64,000 nt of DNA from Pseudeuparius sepicola (taxonomy: Eukaryota; Arthropoda; Insecta; Coleoptera; Anthribidae). Location: NCBI GenBank assembly GCA_963920635.1, contig OY987302.1, positions 35,687,278-35,751,277 of the forward strand, given 5' to 3'. Below, in pieces: positions 53,886 through 64,000 of this stretch; the first letter of the stretch is position 1; each line of letters opens with the position of its first letter. The position numbers were made by a program, and so were the translations under genes. Below the pieces are notes generated by a model, which worked only from the letters and a program-made list of their open reading frames with translations, ran no database searches and was not told the DNA's origin.

Positions 53886-54423
53886 TAGAGTGTTCCATAA
53901 GTCAGTCCAAACAGAAAGAGAAGAAAAAAAACTCCATAATATCATAACGTTATCAGATTCTTTTTGGTTTTCGTGATAATTAATAATACTTTGATTTTTT
54001 ACAATATCTTCGTAATAGTTTGAGATATTTGCAACAAGTGTGGTACACAATAATAGTGTCCGGTTAGTTGGCACAGTTCGTGAAATTTCTGTGTCTCAAA
54101 ACAAACCAGTGGCAGAGTTAGGGGATTCATTAATTTAAGTGAGAATTTGATAACATAACACCATGTTGGGAGTTTGAACCAAGCATGACGTGGTAGCGTA
54201 GAAGTTGTGGGTTCACCTCGACAGTATTAAAACCCAATGAAATTTACCGCCACTATAATTTAAGTTATTTTACACAACATGTAGGAAATCATGTATAATT
54301 TTTTGTAATTAATACATATATAAACTGTCCGAGTTGGCAATAGGGAACCATGATTATCAACGGCAACGTTCCCATTTTATAACAATTTATTTTCCATTTG
54401 GACCATGACTTACGGGACGCCCT
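53886..54423. mobile_element. Small element with degenerate ~27-base terminal inverted repeats
   Basis: Left end AGAGTGTTCCATAAGTCAG and right end (reverse complement) AGGGCGTCCCGTAAGTCATG correspond, both leading to GTCCAAA. About 540 bases, non-coding; the antisense frame at 53877-54074 is not a gene. Confidence 0.5.
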
Positions 54424-54666
54424 GTTTAAATTAACAGTGTTAGTAACTTCCAGTTAATATTAAACAAGGCAAATCTAAAGTGGTTATACAGGGTGGAACT
54501 GAATCATGGTACACCCCACTTTTTTCCCTTGTTTTTTGAGATACAATTTTGAAATTTGGCATGTCGATGTTACTTTATAAGTGTCACTTTTTGACGTGTA
54601 AATTCATTTATTTCCGCTTCCGGTTTTGCCGGAAGTGACATTCACTTTTGTTTTTTAAATGGAACT

Positions 54667-55227
54667 CCCTGTAAATTATTTAAGTTTCGGATTCTCTTCG
54701 ATGTACTGAAACCAACGATGCCTCACAAGTGACATTTTGGCTGACAGAAAGTGGTTTTTCTATAACTTATTTGGATTTGCAATAATAAACTAAAGGTGGC
54801 TATGAAACAAATGAACATCTTTAATGAACTGTCAAACCGTCTGTCTACAGAAAAGTACTTCTCTTATAATAAACTACGGTATCAATGTGTTGTCAATTAA
54901 AACAACTGCAAAAATAGTGTTTGCAAAATGCCGCAAACTTACACAAGATCAGAAAAGTGGATATGTTGAATCCAAAAATGCATTCAAGTGAATGGCGGGC
55001 ATTTCGAACACTTACTATGAAATCGTTGCAGAGTTGCCATTTGTTTGTATTGACATTGTTTTCAATAAATATTTGATGTTAAAATTTCATAGCCACCTTT
55101 ATAGTTTATTATTGCAAATCCAAATAAGTTAAAGAAAAACCACTTTCTGTCAGCCAAAATGTCACTTGTGAGGCATCGTTGGTTTCAGTACATCGAGGAG
55201 AATCCGAAACTTAAATAATATACAGGG
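54667..55227. mobile_element. MITE-like element with ~145-base inverted repeats
   Basis: Left arm 54667-54807 and right arm about 55085-55227 are inverted copies with small indels; the ends are CCCTGTA and TACAGGG. The roughly 275-base centre is non-coding. Target duplication not identified. Confidence 0.7.
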
Positions 55228-55275
55228 TGTTTTTAGGAGAACCCCGCCCACTTTTCCTACACGGTCACTGATCAC

Positions 55276-55976
55276 CTAATTCGAGAATAGGGGTCCAGGA
55301 AGATCACCCATAAGGTAAGTAGTATCGCTCGGATTTGCTCTAAAACATTTAATACAACTCTTTACTACTTTCTTACAGGAATTTCGTCCCGAAATCGGCC
55401 AGTACCTCTCTCTAATGGAACATAGCAAGGATTGGACACCACAGAGGACTAATCTTCCATGCTCATGTCTAAGTATTAATGTGGTTAATTGACTAGATTT
55501 AGGAAAGATTATTGGATATTTCTTGTCAAAATTGTGCTGTGAGTTTCTCAACCTACCCTGTACCCGTAGTAATTCATTTTTCATAAAAGGATTTAAAGGA
55601 AGTAGTGGACCCTTTTTATTTATTGACCCTTTATTTTTCAGATCATTATATTCGTTTGGGAAATTATTGATTTGAACAACCTTAATTAATTCGTTCAATG
55701 AATCTTCTAACTCCTGTATACTTAATATTCCTAACTGTCTTTCATTTTTTCTTTTAATCTGGAATTTGAAATGAATCTCTGAACTTAAGCAAACACTCTT
55801 TGCAACTTTATTAAGGATGAACATTTGTTTGATAATTTTATTATAATTTTACTTTCTTGAATCACCGAAAAACAAGTAACAAGTTTTCGTTCTGGAAGAT
55901 CAACACTCTGAAAATCTAAATCTAGTTTCCAAGTAGAACTATCATTATTAAACCAGCAAGGACCATGCCACCACAA
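55276..55976 (-). pseudogene. BEL/Pao integrase N-terminal part with end of RNase H
   Basis: Minus-strand pieces 55785-55976 and 55276-55824. The first begins with WWHGPCWF, the segment after RNase H; the second holds a linker, LLRVQGRLRNS and the H2C2 zinc region of the integrase (HEHG...CIKC). The frame changes near 55800. It ends at MGDLPG, where the insert begins. Confidence 0.85.
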
Positions 55977-55983
55977 ATCGCAA

Positions 55984-56421
55984 TTAATCAGGTAAGTAGA
56001 ATCTACTCCGCGAGATAATAAATCTGCAGGATTTTCTTCGGATTTGATGTGATGCCAAACTTGAACCTAATTTTAATTTATTGCACAAGTTCTCCGTAAT
56101 AAGGTGACTTTGTGACGCTCCATCCAACAATGCTCTACAGGTTACCCATTGATTATCTCCCGACTTAATATTAACAACTGCTGTAGCTAACAGTTTCAAT
56201 GAATTATTGTTATTCGTTTTATTTTGAATTTCCCTATTTCCCGCGTTCAAAAGTGAAACACTATTGCCTTGTTCCCGCGGTTTGGCTACGTCCACAGTGG
56301 CGTTGTTTTGAGCGGGGATTTGTCCGATCGACAAGTTTAAATTCCCACCAACGGTCGCACCATCCAAAGGTTGATTGGTAGAAGACAAAACACCTCGATA
56401 ACTTGCATTGCCACGATGCAT
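55984..56421 (-). pseudogene. BEL/Pao protease fragment
   Basis: Contains VTCRALLDGASQSHLIT, the retropepsin site of the DUF1758 type (family form LLDSGSQ; here Gly-Ala replaces Ser-Gly). Sequence jumps soon after NKLKLG to VWHHIKSEENPADLLSRG at about 55990-56060 in another frame, so the reverse transcriptase and most of RNase H are deleted. Confidence 0.8.
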
Positions 56422-56429
56422 GCGATGGT

Positions 56430-57622
56430 CTAATGCAATTCAGACAATTTCAATTTTTTAATTTCCGCGAATTTATTTTCTGGATTTAATTCTAAAAACT
56501 TCTGGCATTTGAAAATGCTATGATTTTCCTTGCAAAAGTAGCATGTATATGATTTATTTTTGGTATCTATAGCTACATAGCTGGTGGTAACTTTATTAAA
56601 TTGTCTTGGTTTATTATTAATATTTTTCTTAAATTCAGGCTTTACTGCTCCAGGAATACTTGATTTGTTTCCAATTTCTAGTTTCTCCAAAACTTGACAT
56701 TTAAACTTTAAAAATTTCTCTAAGTCTATTAATGTAGGCAAGTCTTCTTCTGGGCTATACATTTCCCACGTTTCGTAATAGGGTCGAATTTATTAGACAA
56801 TATATATATTATTAACCTATCCCAAGAGTCTACGTTTTCTCCCAGGCCCTTTAGAGACCTCAGATGCTTTGTTACATTATCGAGTAAATTTCTTAATTCA
56901 ACTGGGGATTCTTTTTCTAGTGTTGGTAACTCAAAAATCGCTCTATGTGATTGTGAAGAGTAAGCTGCTTACTCTCATACCTATTATTTAATAATTTCCA
57001 AACAACCGCATAATTTTCTTCAGTTATTTCTATTGACCTTATTTTTTCCTTTACGGAATCCACTAAAGAATTTTTTAGATAATAAAACTTTTGAACATTA
57101 GTTAACGATCTATCATTATCTACTAAATCTTCGAACATCTCCCTAAAATCTAACCAACTGGCATATTCACCATCAAAGGTAGGAAGCTTTATAGGAGGCA
57201 ATTTTACCAAGGCACTACAATTTATTTATTATTATTGTTACCAAGTTTACCGTAACCTACACTTGAAGCATTAATCTTTTTATTACTAGCTTTACTCACG
57301 TTTGAACTACTTTCAATTCGATCCAATGCATTTTCTGCACTTATCCAGGCTTTTATTTTGCCAACTACCGAAAAGTAATTTGTTTCAAAACTATTTCTCT
57401 CTTCTTAGTCTACAAGTGACGTTTCTAATAATTCAATATTTGTTTGAACATCGTCAAACTCTTCTAAAATAGGTTCTATTTTTTCTAACCTAGTTTGCAA
57501 GTTATTTATGTTGTCAGTATTTCAATCTTCCCCCCGTGATTGCACAAAATTAATTAATCGCGTCAATTTTGACTTTATTATTGCCCTTTTTGGGCGCAGT
57601 TCCTGACTGAGGTTTCTGCCAT
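56430..57622 (-). pseudogene. BEL/Pao gag, frameshifted
   Basis: A start MAETSVRN at 57622 precedes a frameshift. Pieces with KLTRLINFVQ (about 57550), LPPIKLPTFDGEYASWLDFREMF (56917-57210) and the tail with zinc knuckle CYFCKENHSIFKC (56430-56762) follow the order of a BEL gag (DUF1759 region). Several stops and at least two frameshifts. Confidence 0.8.
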
Positions 57623-57639
57623 TCTGCTGGCGCAAACAA

Positions 57640-59660
57640 AGGTAGGTATTTAATGACGACTAAACCGGTATTTACTGAGGTGTATAACCAAAATGGTTAT
57701 GTTTGAGCGCCAGAAGCTTGAACCATCTAGTTACAATTTATTACAAGTTGAAATTTGCAGTACAAGTACAACTGAGTAAGTTATTATTTACAATAAGATC
57801 AAATGTGCAATAGCAACTTACAGCTTAAGTTGACAAAAGAGTGGTTATATTCGACTAAAGCAAAATGCAAAATCAGAGACGTTCGTTAATACGAGAGCAC
57901 TGTCTTTATTTTAAAAAAAAGTTCACCCGAGAGGTTAGTTCATTCGCGAGCACTTGAAAGATTTGGACTACTTTACAGAGTACCTCGAAACCTTCCAGTC
58001 AAAGCTGAGCATTTGCCACCTCTGCGCCAAGCTTCTTTTGATGCAACCTGGACCTTTGCGCCAGACTTCTTTCGATGCAACCTCGGCTAGGCCTCGAGAC
58101 TCATGTTTGGGTCGTGTGGTTTCCAAGCTGGTGCTAGACGGCGTGCAAAATACTCTCAAAGTGTTGTAGGGTTGGGGTACGGTCACTTATACCGTTGTTG
58201 ACTCGCTCCTGTGCCTCGTGTGCTCACATGCAAAAGAAATTACACAAAACAGTCTCTGTTAAGTGCCTACTGCAGTCGAATCGTCGACGCTTTTATAATT
58301 ACTCATTATATTTCGTGAGGGTAGAAAAGGTTGAAAATAAATTAAATCTGTACAAATTTTCCAAACAAATTTGGCAAACCTTAACCAACAACCCAAAGAT
58401 AGATTACTTAAAGCATATAACCTTGGATTATTGAACCCTGAATCTGACTAGGAAACAAATTTAAAATGACTATACAAAATGATCAATTATCTCGACTACA
58501 CTTGACTTATAAATTTACTATACAATATTTACAAAATAAATGGTAACATTAATAAAATACAAAAGGTTTTGCAACTTCCCGATTTCACCTCTTGGCAAAA
58601 TGCAAAACAATAGCCCTGTAAGCTATGTAAAATAAGAAAACTTGTCGTGAGGTCTACATCACGTCAAACAACTTAAGTGTGGGGTATAGAATGATTCTGT
58701 GCAAAACGTGATCTAATATGAACCTAATATAATTTAAATAACCAAACCCTAGCTACGACCCATCACGTGAAGTCCACAGAACAAGGAAACAGATTCCGAA
58801 TGAGATGGCTACAGCAAAGTCGACAAGAGTCGGATACAGATAAAATCAGTAATCTAAGTAGCTAACTCACCCTGTGGTCCTCACGCTGTTGGTCGCTGAT
58901 TGAACCTGATAGATGTAGGAAAAACCCTCCACGACTTGTCCACAAGGTTCGCAGACACGTGGTGATCACACATGAAAGAAAACCAGAAAACTTATTAGCA
59001 CAGCAAACCCAAAAATACACGATATACCAAACCACTTAAGCTGCTCGCAGAGCACGTGATGCACACCTGACAAGTGATAAAATGGGAAGCCGCCCGATTC
59101 TTTTCGCCGGGTCTATTTATAACCTTTTTTGAAATATGGACAACGGATGACTTCCGTTTCCTTTCCAGAACACTTTGGAAGGTTTTAAAAGTGAAACTTA
59201 TTGATAAAAAAATTAAAATACTATAACCGTAGGTCAAGAAAAACAGGCGACGGTGTCGACTGTCAATTCTGCCAACTTCTACCACTGGTATTCGACCAGT
59301 AGAAGCGTCGAACACAAATAATGACATTAGTACACGGAACAACCGTAGCGCGAGTCTATCGTATAACTGAAGAAAGTGAATATTATCTTTATAATTAACG
59401 TCAGACAGTGATTGCAACAATGTAATTGTTTTAGTAATACATACCTTCAATTGATGAATAAAACTTGAACACTTTTGAGACCGGAACATATCCTTTAATA
59501 AAGGAATACCAAGGTAGACAACTTGTTATGCATCAACTTGCATAGGTGGTTGCAGACAGCAGGGCAACATTTTTAAACATTTTTTAATTATCTATCTAAC
59601 GAATAAATTGGAATTAAATACTGCATTTAAACGCTGTAACGGAAATTATATAAAATTTTC
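57640..59660. other. Unrecognised sequence in the BEL/Pao 5' leader
   Basis: Longer than a BEL leader should be, so part is probably an insertion. Includes a ~34-base direct repeat (GCGCCA/GACTTCTTT.GATGCAACCT type, 58022-58085) and a minus-strand frame of 164 codons at 58995-59489 with no recognisable domain. Confidence 0.4.
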
Positions 59661-59667
59661 GTTACAG
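59634..59667. repeat. 34-base imperfect palindrome
   Basis: Begins CTGTAACG and ends CGTTACAG; 15 of 17 positions pair. It sits where the leader sequence resumes, possibly the edge of an insert. Confidence 0.6.
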
Positions 59668-59879
59668 GTGGGGAACTTATTGAAATTGTTGAACAATTTA
59701 CTCTTACTCTGGACAGCGGTGGAATAAGAGATGACCTTTATTTCTTCTGGCTGACTCCCGCGAGATCCTTATTGCCGTCTCGCTCCTCCCTTGTGCCGAT
59801 TTTCCTACTGGCAATGTTCAGCTCTCGTTTCTCTGGTGTAATTTCTTGATTTCCACTTGAAATCCTTTTCACTGGCTCT

Positions 59880-59900
59880 CATCCGGCGCGGATGGACCAG
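59880..59900 (-). other. Possible BEL/Pao primer-binding site
   Basis: On the minus strand, TGGTCCATCCGCGCC begins a few bases inside the 5' LTR, with the TGG expected for pairing to a tRNA CCA end. I cannot name the tRNA. Confidence 0.4.
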
Positions 59901-59904
59901 ACTT

Positions 59905-60130
59905 TGTTGGGGTTCCTTCGATTAATGCAAACTGTTTTCTTTATTTGTCGTTTGTTGAGAAACTTTTATTAGAGCCCTGATTACTACTGACGTTGTTATT
60001 ATTTCTTTTTTTACAATTTTATTGTTGCGGCCGTCTTCTGTTCCTTTTCTTGTCTTTGTGCGCACGGGCGTCCCTTTTTCTCGCAGATACATCGATATCA
60101 AAATAGGAGACGAACTAAAACGCTCTAACA
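59905..60130 (-). repeat. BEL/Pao 5' LTR
   Basis: 226 bases, TGTTGGGG...CTCTAACA on the + strand, the longer of the pair. Confidence 0.85.
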
Positions 60131-61712
60131 GATGCCATAAGTCATAAACATTATTTACTCTTGCTAAACAGGTTATGTCTTTTGCAATGTTTAGTGTGTA
60201 TAATCCATCTGGATTTCTTGTACCTATTCCCATAATTTCTTTAGTATTTTCTTCACGTATTATACACTTTTCTGAATTAAAAATTACTTAATTTCCTTTA
60301 TCTGTTACTTTACCTACTGATAATAAGTTCATTTTTTTACTACTAACCTGAGAAATCACCATTATTTACCTCATTCCTCTAATGAGAAGTAATATATCTC
60401 TACCTAGGTAAATAATGATAATAAAAAAATACCTAGGTAAATAATGAAAAATTTTCTGTGACATTTAAAAATTAGTGTCATTTTATCAGCTTGACAACTG
60501 AACTCCCAGGCTACTTGATATTTTGAAGTATTTGAAAAAAGCGAGAAATGACTAAAATATGGCAATATTTCAATGTTAGTGGTAAAAAAAATTCTATATA
60601 CACTTCGGTTGAGAAGGCCATTATTTACCTCGCATATTATATCCTTCGGCGCTTCGCGCCTCAGGATATAAAAATGGCTCACATAGGTGTATAATATACT
60701 ATTTTGAATCTGGTATCAATAAAATTTCTTTTACATTTACGTCATTTCTTCTATTGTATAATTGAAGTGATAATGGAATTGTTCCAACTGCTTCGGTCTT
60801 AATGAAACTACCATCAACAGTTTGTATTGATGTGTTGTATTTAGCAGTATACAAATTTTAAAATTTTCTTTATTGGGACTCATATGACGGGTAGCGCCTG
60901 AATCAATATACCATTGTTCATCGGAAGATGGTGTAGTATTAGTATGTGCCATTAAACTTTTTTCTCTTCTACCGTTAAATTCTTTTTATCGTTTTGATTT
61001 CTTGTTCTTGCATAACAATTAATAAAATGATGACCTGATTTTCCACAATAATAACAAGTTTTTGTTTTTTTGTGTTTCATAGTTATTTTGATGATTGTTG
61101 TTTTGTTTCCTTAATTGTTATTGTTTTGTTGAGAGTTATTTTGTTTTTTATAAAATGTAGATTTCGTTCCGAAAGCTTTTTCTTCACTTTTCGAATCTTT
61201 TCTTCTTATTTCTTCCTGTAATAAACTATCAATTACTGCTTCCAGTTCTAATTTTTTACCACTATTTTCTATAGCAATTGCCAACGAATCATAATCTTCT
61301 GATAAATTTGCTAATAGCTTAAAAGCCCTATACCTTTCAATTTGTTTTGAATTTCAAGCATACGATTTACATAATCTTCCATTTCCGTAAAGTCCGAAAA
61401 TTTCGTCGAATATAATTGTCTATCTAACATGATCCGTCTTCTTAAACCAGTACTTTCACAAGCCTTTTCTAATTTTGCCAATACTTCTTTCGCCGTTGAA
61501 GATGATTTCGTACATACATAAAGTGAAGGATTTACATTTAATACTATTGCAGCTAATGCTTGTTGATCAGTTTCTGTATCAACTTGTGAATCCGCTTCAA
61601 CTGCTTTCCATAATTTTTCCTTTATTAACAACATTTTCATTGCATACTTCCAAGTAGCATAGTTCTTCGTATCTTCCAATTTTTCAACTTTACAACTTGT
61701 TTGAATGCTCAT
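60131..61712 (-). pseudogene. Copia gag and protease fragment
   Basis: Gag starts at ATG 61712 (MSIQTSCKVEKLEDTKNYATW) and runs with a frameshift at about 61315; the open frame extending to 61751 borrows codons from the MITE. A zinc knuckle CYYCGKSGHHFINC lies near 61030-61075 and the protease WYIDSGATRHMS near 60880-60920. After a small insert (60350-60710) come MNLLSVGK and the start of the GAG-pre-integrase domain (GLYTLN, 59922-60233 partly). Stops and frameshifts make it dead. Confidence 0.85.
60350..60710. mobile_element. Small non-coding insert in the copia protease/pre-integrase linker
   Basis: Copia sequence stops after LLIPDSK (about 60713) and resumes at MNLLSVGK (about 60333). 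In between are two direct copies of TACCTAGGTAAATAATGA (60398 and 60430) and the inverse CATTATTTACCT at 60360 and 60620. No superfamily assigned; edges approximate. Confidence 0.55.
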
Positions 61713-61739
61713 TTTTTTTGTTTTCTTATTACCCTGGGC

Positions 61740-62171
61740 CAATGACGTCAAAACCTATAGACGTGGTGCCCCATTGTTAAATGCCCTTTATTTTGACTCC
61801 AAGATTAAATATATCCATACTACTCTAAAAACATGCCACAAACAAAGACAGAAAGTCAACCATCAACCAACTATACACCCGGTGATTCCCGGTTATAGTT
61901 CCTCCAGAATCACACTTAGATATCGCATGTTTTTTCTTGTTTGGGGGCGCCGGAAGCATCGGAACCTCACCTGAAGACTCGGGGATGGTCTAAAGACGCC
62001 CGCCTCCGAACCCAGAGTCGAAACAAGTTCGCTACGGCTCGACAAAAAGGGGAAATTTCTGACAATCTCGCGACATTTTAGAAATAATTTAATGGGGCGC
62101 TTAGATTGTGATTAGTTCTGGGCGTCAAGCGTTTATCAAAACAAACCTGTCTATAGGTTCTGACGTCATTG
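61740..62171. mobile_element. hAT-like MITE in the copia leader
   Basis: 432 bases with ~23-base terminal inverted repeats starting CAATGACGTCA and ending in its complement TGACGTCATTG. Flanked by an 8-base direct repeat CCCTGGGC (61732-61739 and 62172-62179). The 8-base duplication and CA...TG ends fit the hAT superfamily. No transposase inside. Confidence 0.8.
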
Positions 62172-62187
62172 CCCTGGGCCCATAACC
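62172..62187 (-). other. Copia primer-binding site (initiator tRNA-Met type)
   Basis: GGTTATGGGCCCAGGG on the minus strand, directly after a sequence ending CTCA that should be the 3' end of the 5' LTR. Copia elements prime from an internal fragment of initiator tRNA-Met with this sequence. The MITE target duplication overlaps its end. Confidence 0.75.
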
Positions 62188-63315
62188 TGAGTATATATTC
62201 GCAGCGTAGCTTTCTTTAATAAAGAGCAAAAATGGGTAACCGAAAATAGATTATATTTATTTATTTATGTCATTTATACAACTTATATTTTTTGTTAATA
62301 ATAATAAACACATATCCATAACTATCGATATACAAAGCTGCCAAGTTATAATAATGATACATCATTATATTCTAACAGGAAATATTCGGATACAGAAACT
62401 AAAGTCGAGCTTAGGTACTTTTTGAGGTGGTGGATGTTTTCTATGCCTTCTTTCAAGAAGTGTTCTTGGACTAAACCTAGCTGATACCTACAAATTTACT
62501 TAACAAACTCTTTACCTTTTAGGGCCACCTTTTCAACATGGTTAACCCGGAGGTTTCAATTTAGATGGGTAAACAATGATGCCAGATGAAAATTTGAAAT
62601 GATGGTAAAATTTTAGTCAAAATAGCGGTAGAAAACGGTAGATTCTAAAAGCGCATGCGCATGCAAATGGCGGCGACGTTAATTAATTTCCACATGCCAC
62701 ATGCACATGCAACCAGAGATACAGATGTGTGGCAGGCAGATACTGTCGACTTAGCATTATCCAAGAGGTATAAAAATAATACTCCTATATAAAAATAAAA
62801 TACTTTATAAAAAAAACAGAAACAAAATAATGTAATACTTATAACTCTATTGAAGTTCTAAAAATTTAGAGCAGTAAATATATTAAAAATAAATTTGGTC
62901 AAATTAGGAAACATAAATGTGTTATCTCCACATTTTACATGAGAAATTTTGCACCAAAAATCAAAAATACAGGGTGATTCAGTTTTGTTCTGCGACACTT
63001 CAACAGGAGATAGAAAACCATAAAATAACTGCACTTTCTTCTATAAACTATATCATTTTAAGGTCTTATAAAAAAGTTACAGGGTGTTAAAGTGGTAAGA
63101 AAAATGTGGACTTTATTGGATATTTACCAAACTAGTTGAGATATTTAAGTCATATTTGGGTCATGTTATAGCGGCATAGGTTAGCATAAAACCTGTTAAT
63201 ATCAAACCCCTTGAACAACCAGTGGCGTAGAAGTGGGTAATTACTATATTTAAAAAAAAAAACGAACCACCTTGTATACCAATAAAATGTATTCAATTTC
63301 TTATGTCAATTTTAA
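62188..63315. other. AT-rich sequence, partly copia 5' LTR
   Basis: The first bases should be copia LTR (ending CA on the minus strand), but its other border is not visible. The rest is AT-rich without genes; CAGGGTG-type repeat ends occur near 62970 and 63080. Confidence 0.4.
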
Positions 63316-63317
63316 TT

Positions 63318-63800
63318 GTAAACTAAAACGTTCTCTTAGCATTTTTTCCTATGTGTCATGGTTTCACAGCAAATTTGATTTTTTCGTATTTTTTCGAGGT
63401 ATTTCTGAAAAATTAACTTAACAAATCGCTCCATAAGTAAGACTCAAAGTAGAAAAAACGCGTTTCTTACTTTAAATACAGTAACTTTTCCCAATAAACT
63501 TTCCCATTCAAGGTTTTACTTTTCAAGATACAAAGCGTAACATTAATTGTATCTTCCTTAAATGTTTTAGACCCTGTATCTTCAAAAGTATAGCCTTAAA
63601 TAGGTAAGTTTATTGGAAAAAGTTACTTTATTTAAAGTAGCAAACACATCACTTCTACTTTACGTGTTACTTCTGGAGCAAATTTTTTTAAACATAATTT
63701 TTCAGAAATACTTCTAAATAGTACAAAAAATCAAATTTGCCTTGAAACCATGACACACACGAAAAAATACCAAGAGGACATTTTTGTTTAAAATTAAAAT
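63318..63800. mobile_element. Foldback element with ~200-base imperfect arms
   Basis: Left arm about 63318-63520 and right arm about 63595-63800 are inverted copies; matching blocks include GTGTCATGGTTTCA, CAAATTTGATTTTT and TATTTCTGAAAAATTA. Non-coding; edges approximate. Confidence 0.6.
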
Positions 63801-63806
63801 TTACAC

Positions 63807-63921
63807 ATATACAGTTACTGTATATACATATGTGGCGTGAGCCTTTGCCGATCAAGACCAGTGGCTTTGTCCCACACCTTCGGGTGTGCTATTATTATAA
63901 TGATATACAGTTACTGTATAT
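63807..63921. repeat. Pair of 19-base palindromes flanking a TTCG hairpin
   Basis: ATATACAGTTACTGTATAT occurs at 63807-63825 and again at 63903-63921; each is its own inverse around a central base. Between them, CACACC-TTCG-GGTGTG (63873-63888) forms a six-pair stem with a UUCG-type loop. Confidence 0.75.
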
Positions 63922-64000
63922 GGTCGACTATCACTCTTTTTGTTCTATCGATGTTTTCGGTTGGTTAACCGACGCCGTGGAGACGGCAGATGGCGGGTCT

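Larger units (their letters stand above)
52920..55270. mobile_element. About 2.35 kb of inserted DNA inside the BEL integrase
   Basis: Integrase homology stops at about 52920 and resumes at about 55276-55310 (MGDLPG). The insert carries a small hairpin (52929-52961), a + strand Myb/SANT pseudogene and two inverted-repeat elements. I could not find a single pair of ends for the whole insert, so it may be a composite. Confidence 0.6.
51612..60130 (-). mobile_element. BEL/Pao LTR retrotransposon nested in copia
   Basis: Both LTRs begin TGTTGGGG and end CTCTAACA on the + strand. Both flanks are GATGC (51607-51611 and 60131-60135), a 5-base target duplication. Minus-strand order is gag, protease, end of RNase H, integrase; the reverse transcriptase is deleted. 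Two interior insertions are likely (52920-55270 and somewhere in 57640-59660). Confidence 0.9.
50895..62188 (-). mobile_element. Copia (Ty1-type) LTR element, split by nested insertions
   Basis: Its 5' part lies at 60131-62188 and its integrase part at 50895-51611. The two join exactly at the WH|HRLGH point of the GAG-pre-integrase domain, where the BEL/Pao element and its GATGC duplication sit. The primer-binding site (+ strand CCCTGGGCCCATAACC, 62172-62187) matches the internal initiator-tRNA-Met site used by Drosophila copia. RT, RNase H and the 3' LTR are absent on the left. Confidence 0.85.

Noticed and set aside
53877..54074. 65-codon minus-strand frame
   Set aside because: Lies within a small inverted-repeat element and starts at its terminal repeat.
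54108..54250. SINE with box B-like GGGTTCACCTC
   Set aside because: Box A is too close and too weak to support it.
57954..58186. Overlapping ~72-codon frames on both strands
   Set aside because: Low-complexity direct repeat region, no motif.
58995..59489. 164-codon minus-strand frame as a gene
   Set aside because: No recognisable domain and lies in a BEL leader or insert.
60404..60682. 92-codon minus-strand frame
   Set aside because: Falls in the non-coding insert of the copia element.
63807..63921. Hammerhead ribozyme
   Set aside because: The conserved CTGATGA and GAAA core words are absent.

Overview
The window is insect nuclear DNA made almost entirely of transposable elements. I see no confident single-copy host gene. 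The evidence is short GT-AG introns, insect-type Polinton, R4/Dong, BEL/Pao and copia proteins, many (TTA)n microsatellites and palindromic MITE-like elements. The order of insect cannot be fixed; a beetle is a weak guess.

Region 1 (1-8250): remains of a Polinton/Maverick (adintovirus-like) element on the + strand. In order it has a DUF8207-type protein cut by the window edge, a frameshifted coiled-coil protein with a tail-fibre-like motif, an intact integrase with a chromodomain, an unknown protein, a small unknown protein, a broken protein-primed family B DNA polymerase with a short intron, and a frameshifted Cys-motif protein. Tandem repeats, a tRNA-like (SINE-like) stretch and a module also found at 3255 follow. 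Capsid, ATPase and protease genes are not in the window.

Region 2 (8254-45838): the most striking part. Twenty copies or fragments of one R4-clade (Dong-like) non-LTR retrotransposon lie head to tail, all on the minus strand. Nearly every copy ends (3') in (TAA)n and the next copy starts inside that same TAA tract. Dong of Bombyx mori is known to insert in TAA repeats, so each insertion here seems to supply the target for the next one. Three copies have complete ORFs (1221, 1221 and 1239 aa) with Myb-like, reverse transcriptase, CCHC and restriction-like endonuclease regions. The array also has a higher-order duplication: units 3-10 recur as units 11-18 with a 13,840-base offset. Unit 11 is a chimera of a unit-20-type left part and a unit-3-type right part, as expected from unequal crossing-over; the exchange maps to about 100 bases (26837-26941).

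Region 3 (45839-50890): AT-rich repeat sequence with a 145-base-arm foldback element flanked by TTAA, a GC-richer island with a TATA-like box, a decayed Jockey/CR1-like reverse transcriptase (+ strand) and twin hairpins.

Region 4 (50895-62190): nested LTR elements on the minus strand. A copia element (tRNA-iMet-type primer site near 62172-62187) was split by a BEL/Pao element (LTRs 51612-51809 and 59905-60130, target duplication GATGC), by a hAT-like MITE (61740-62171, 8-base duplication) and by another small insert near 60350-60710. The BEL element has lost its reverse transcriptase. Its integrase is split by about 2.3 kb holding a Myb/SANT (zeste-type, PIF/Harbinger-like) pseudogene and two terminal-inverted-repeat elements.

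Region 5 (62190-64000): AT-rich repeats, a second foldback element, and a pair of palindromic direct repeats around a TTCG hairpin.
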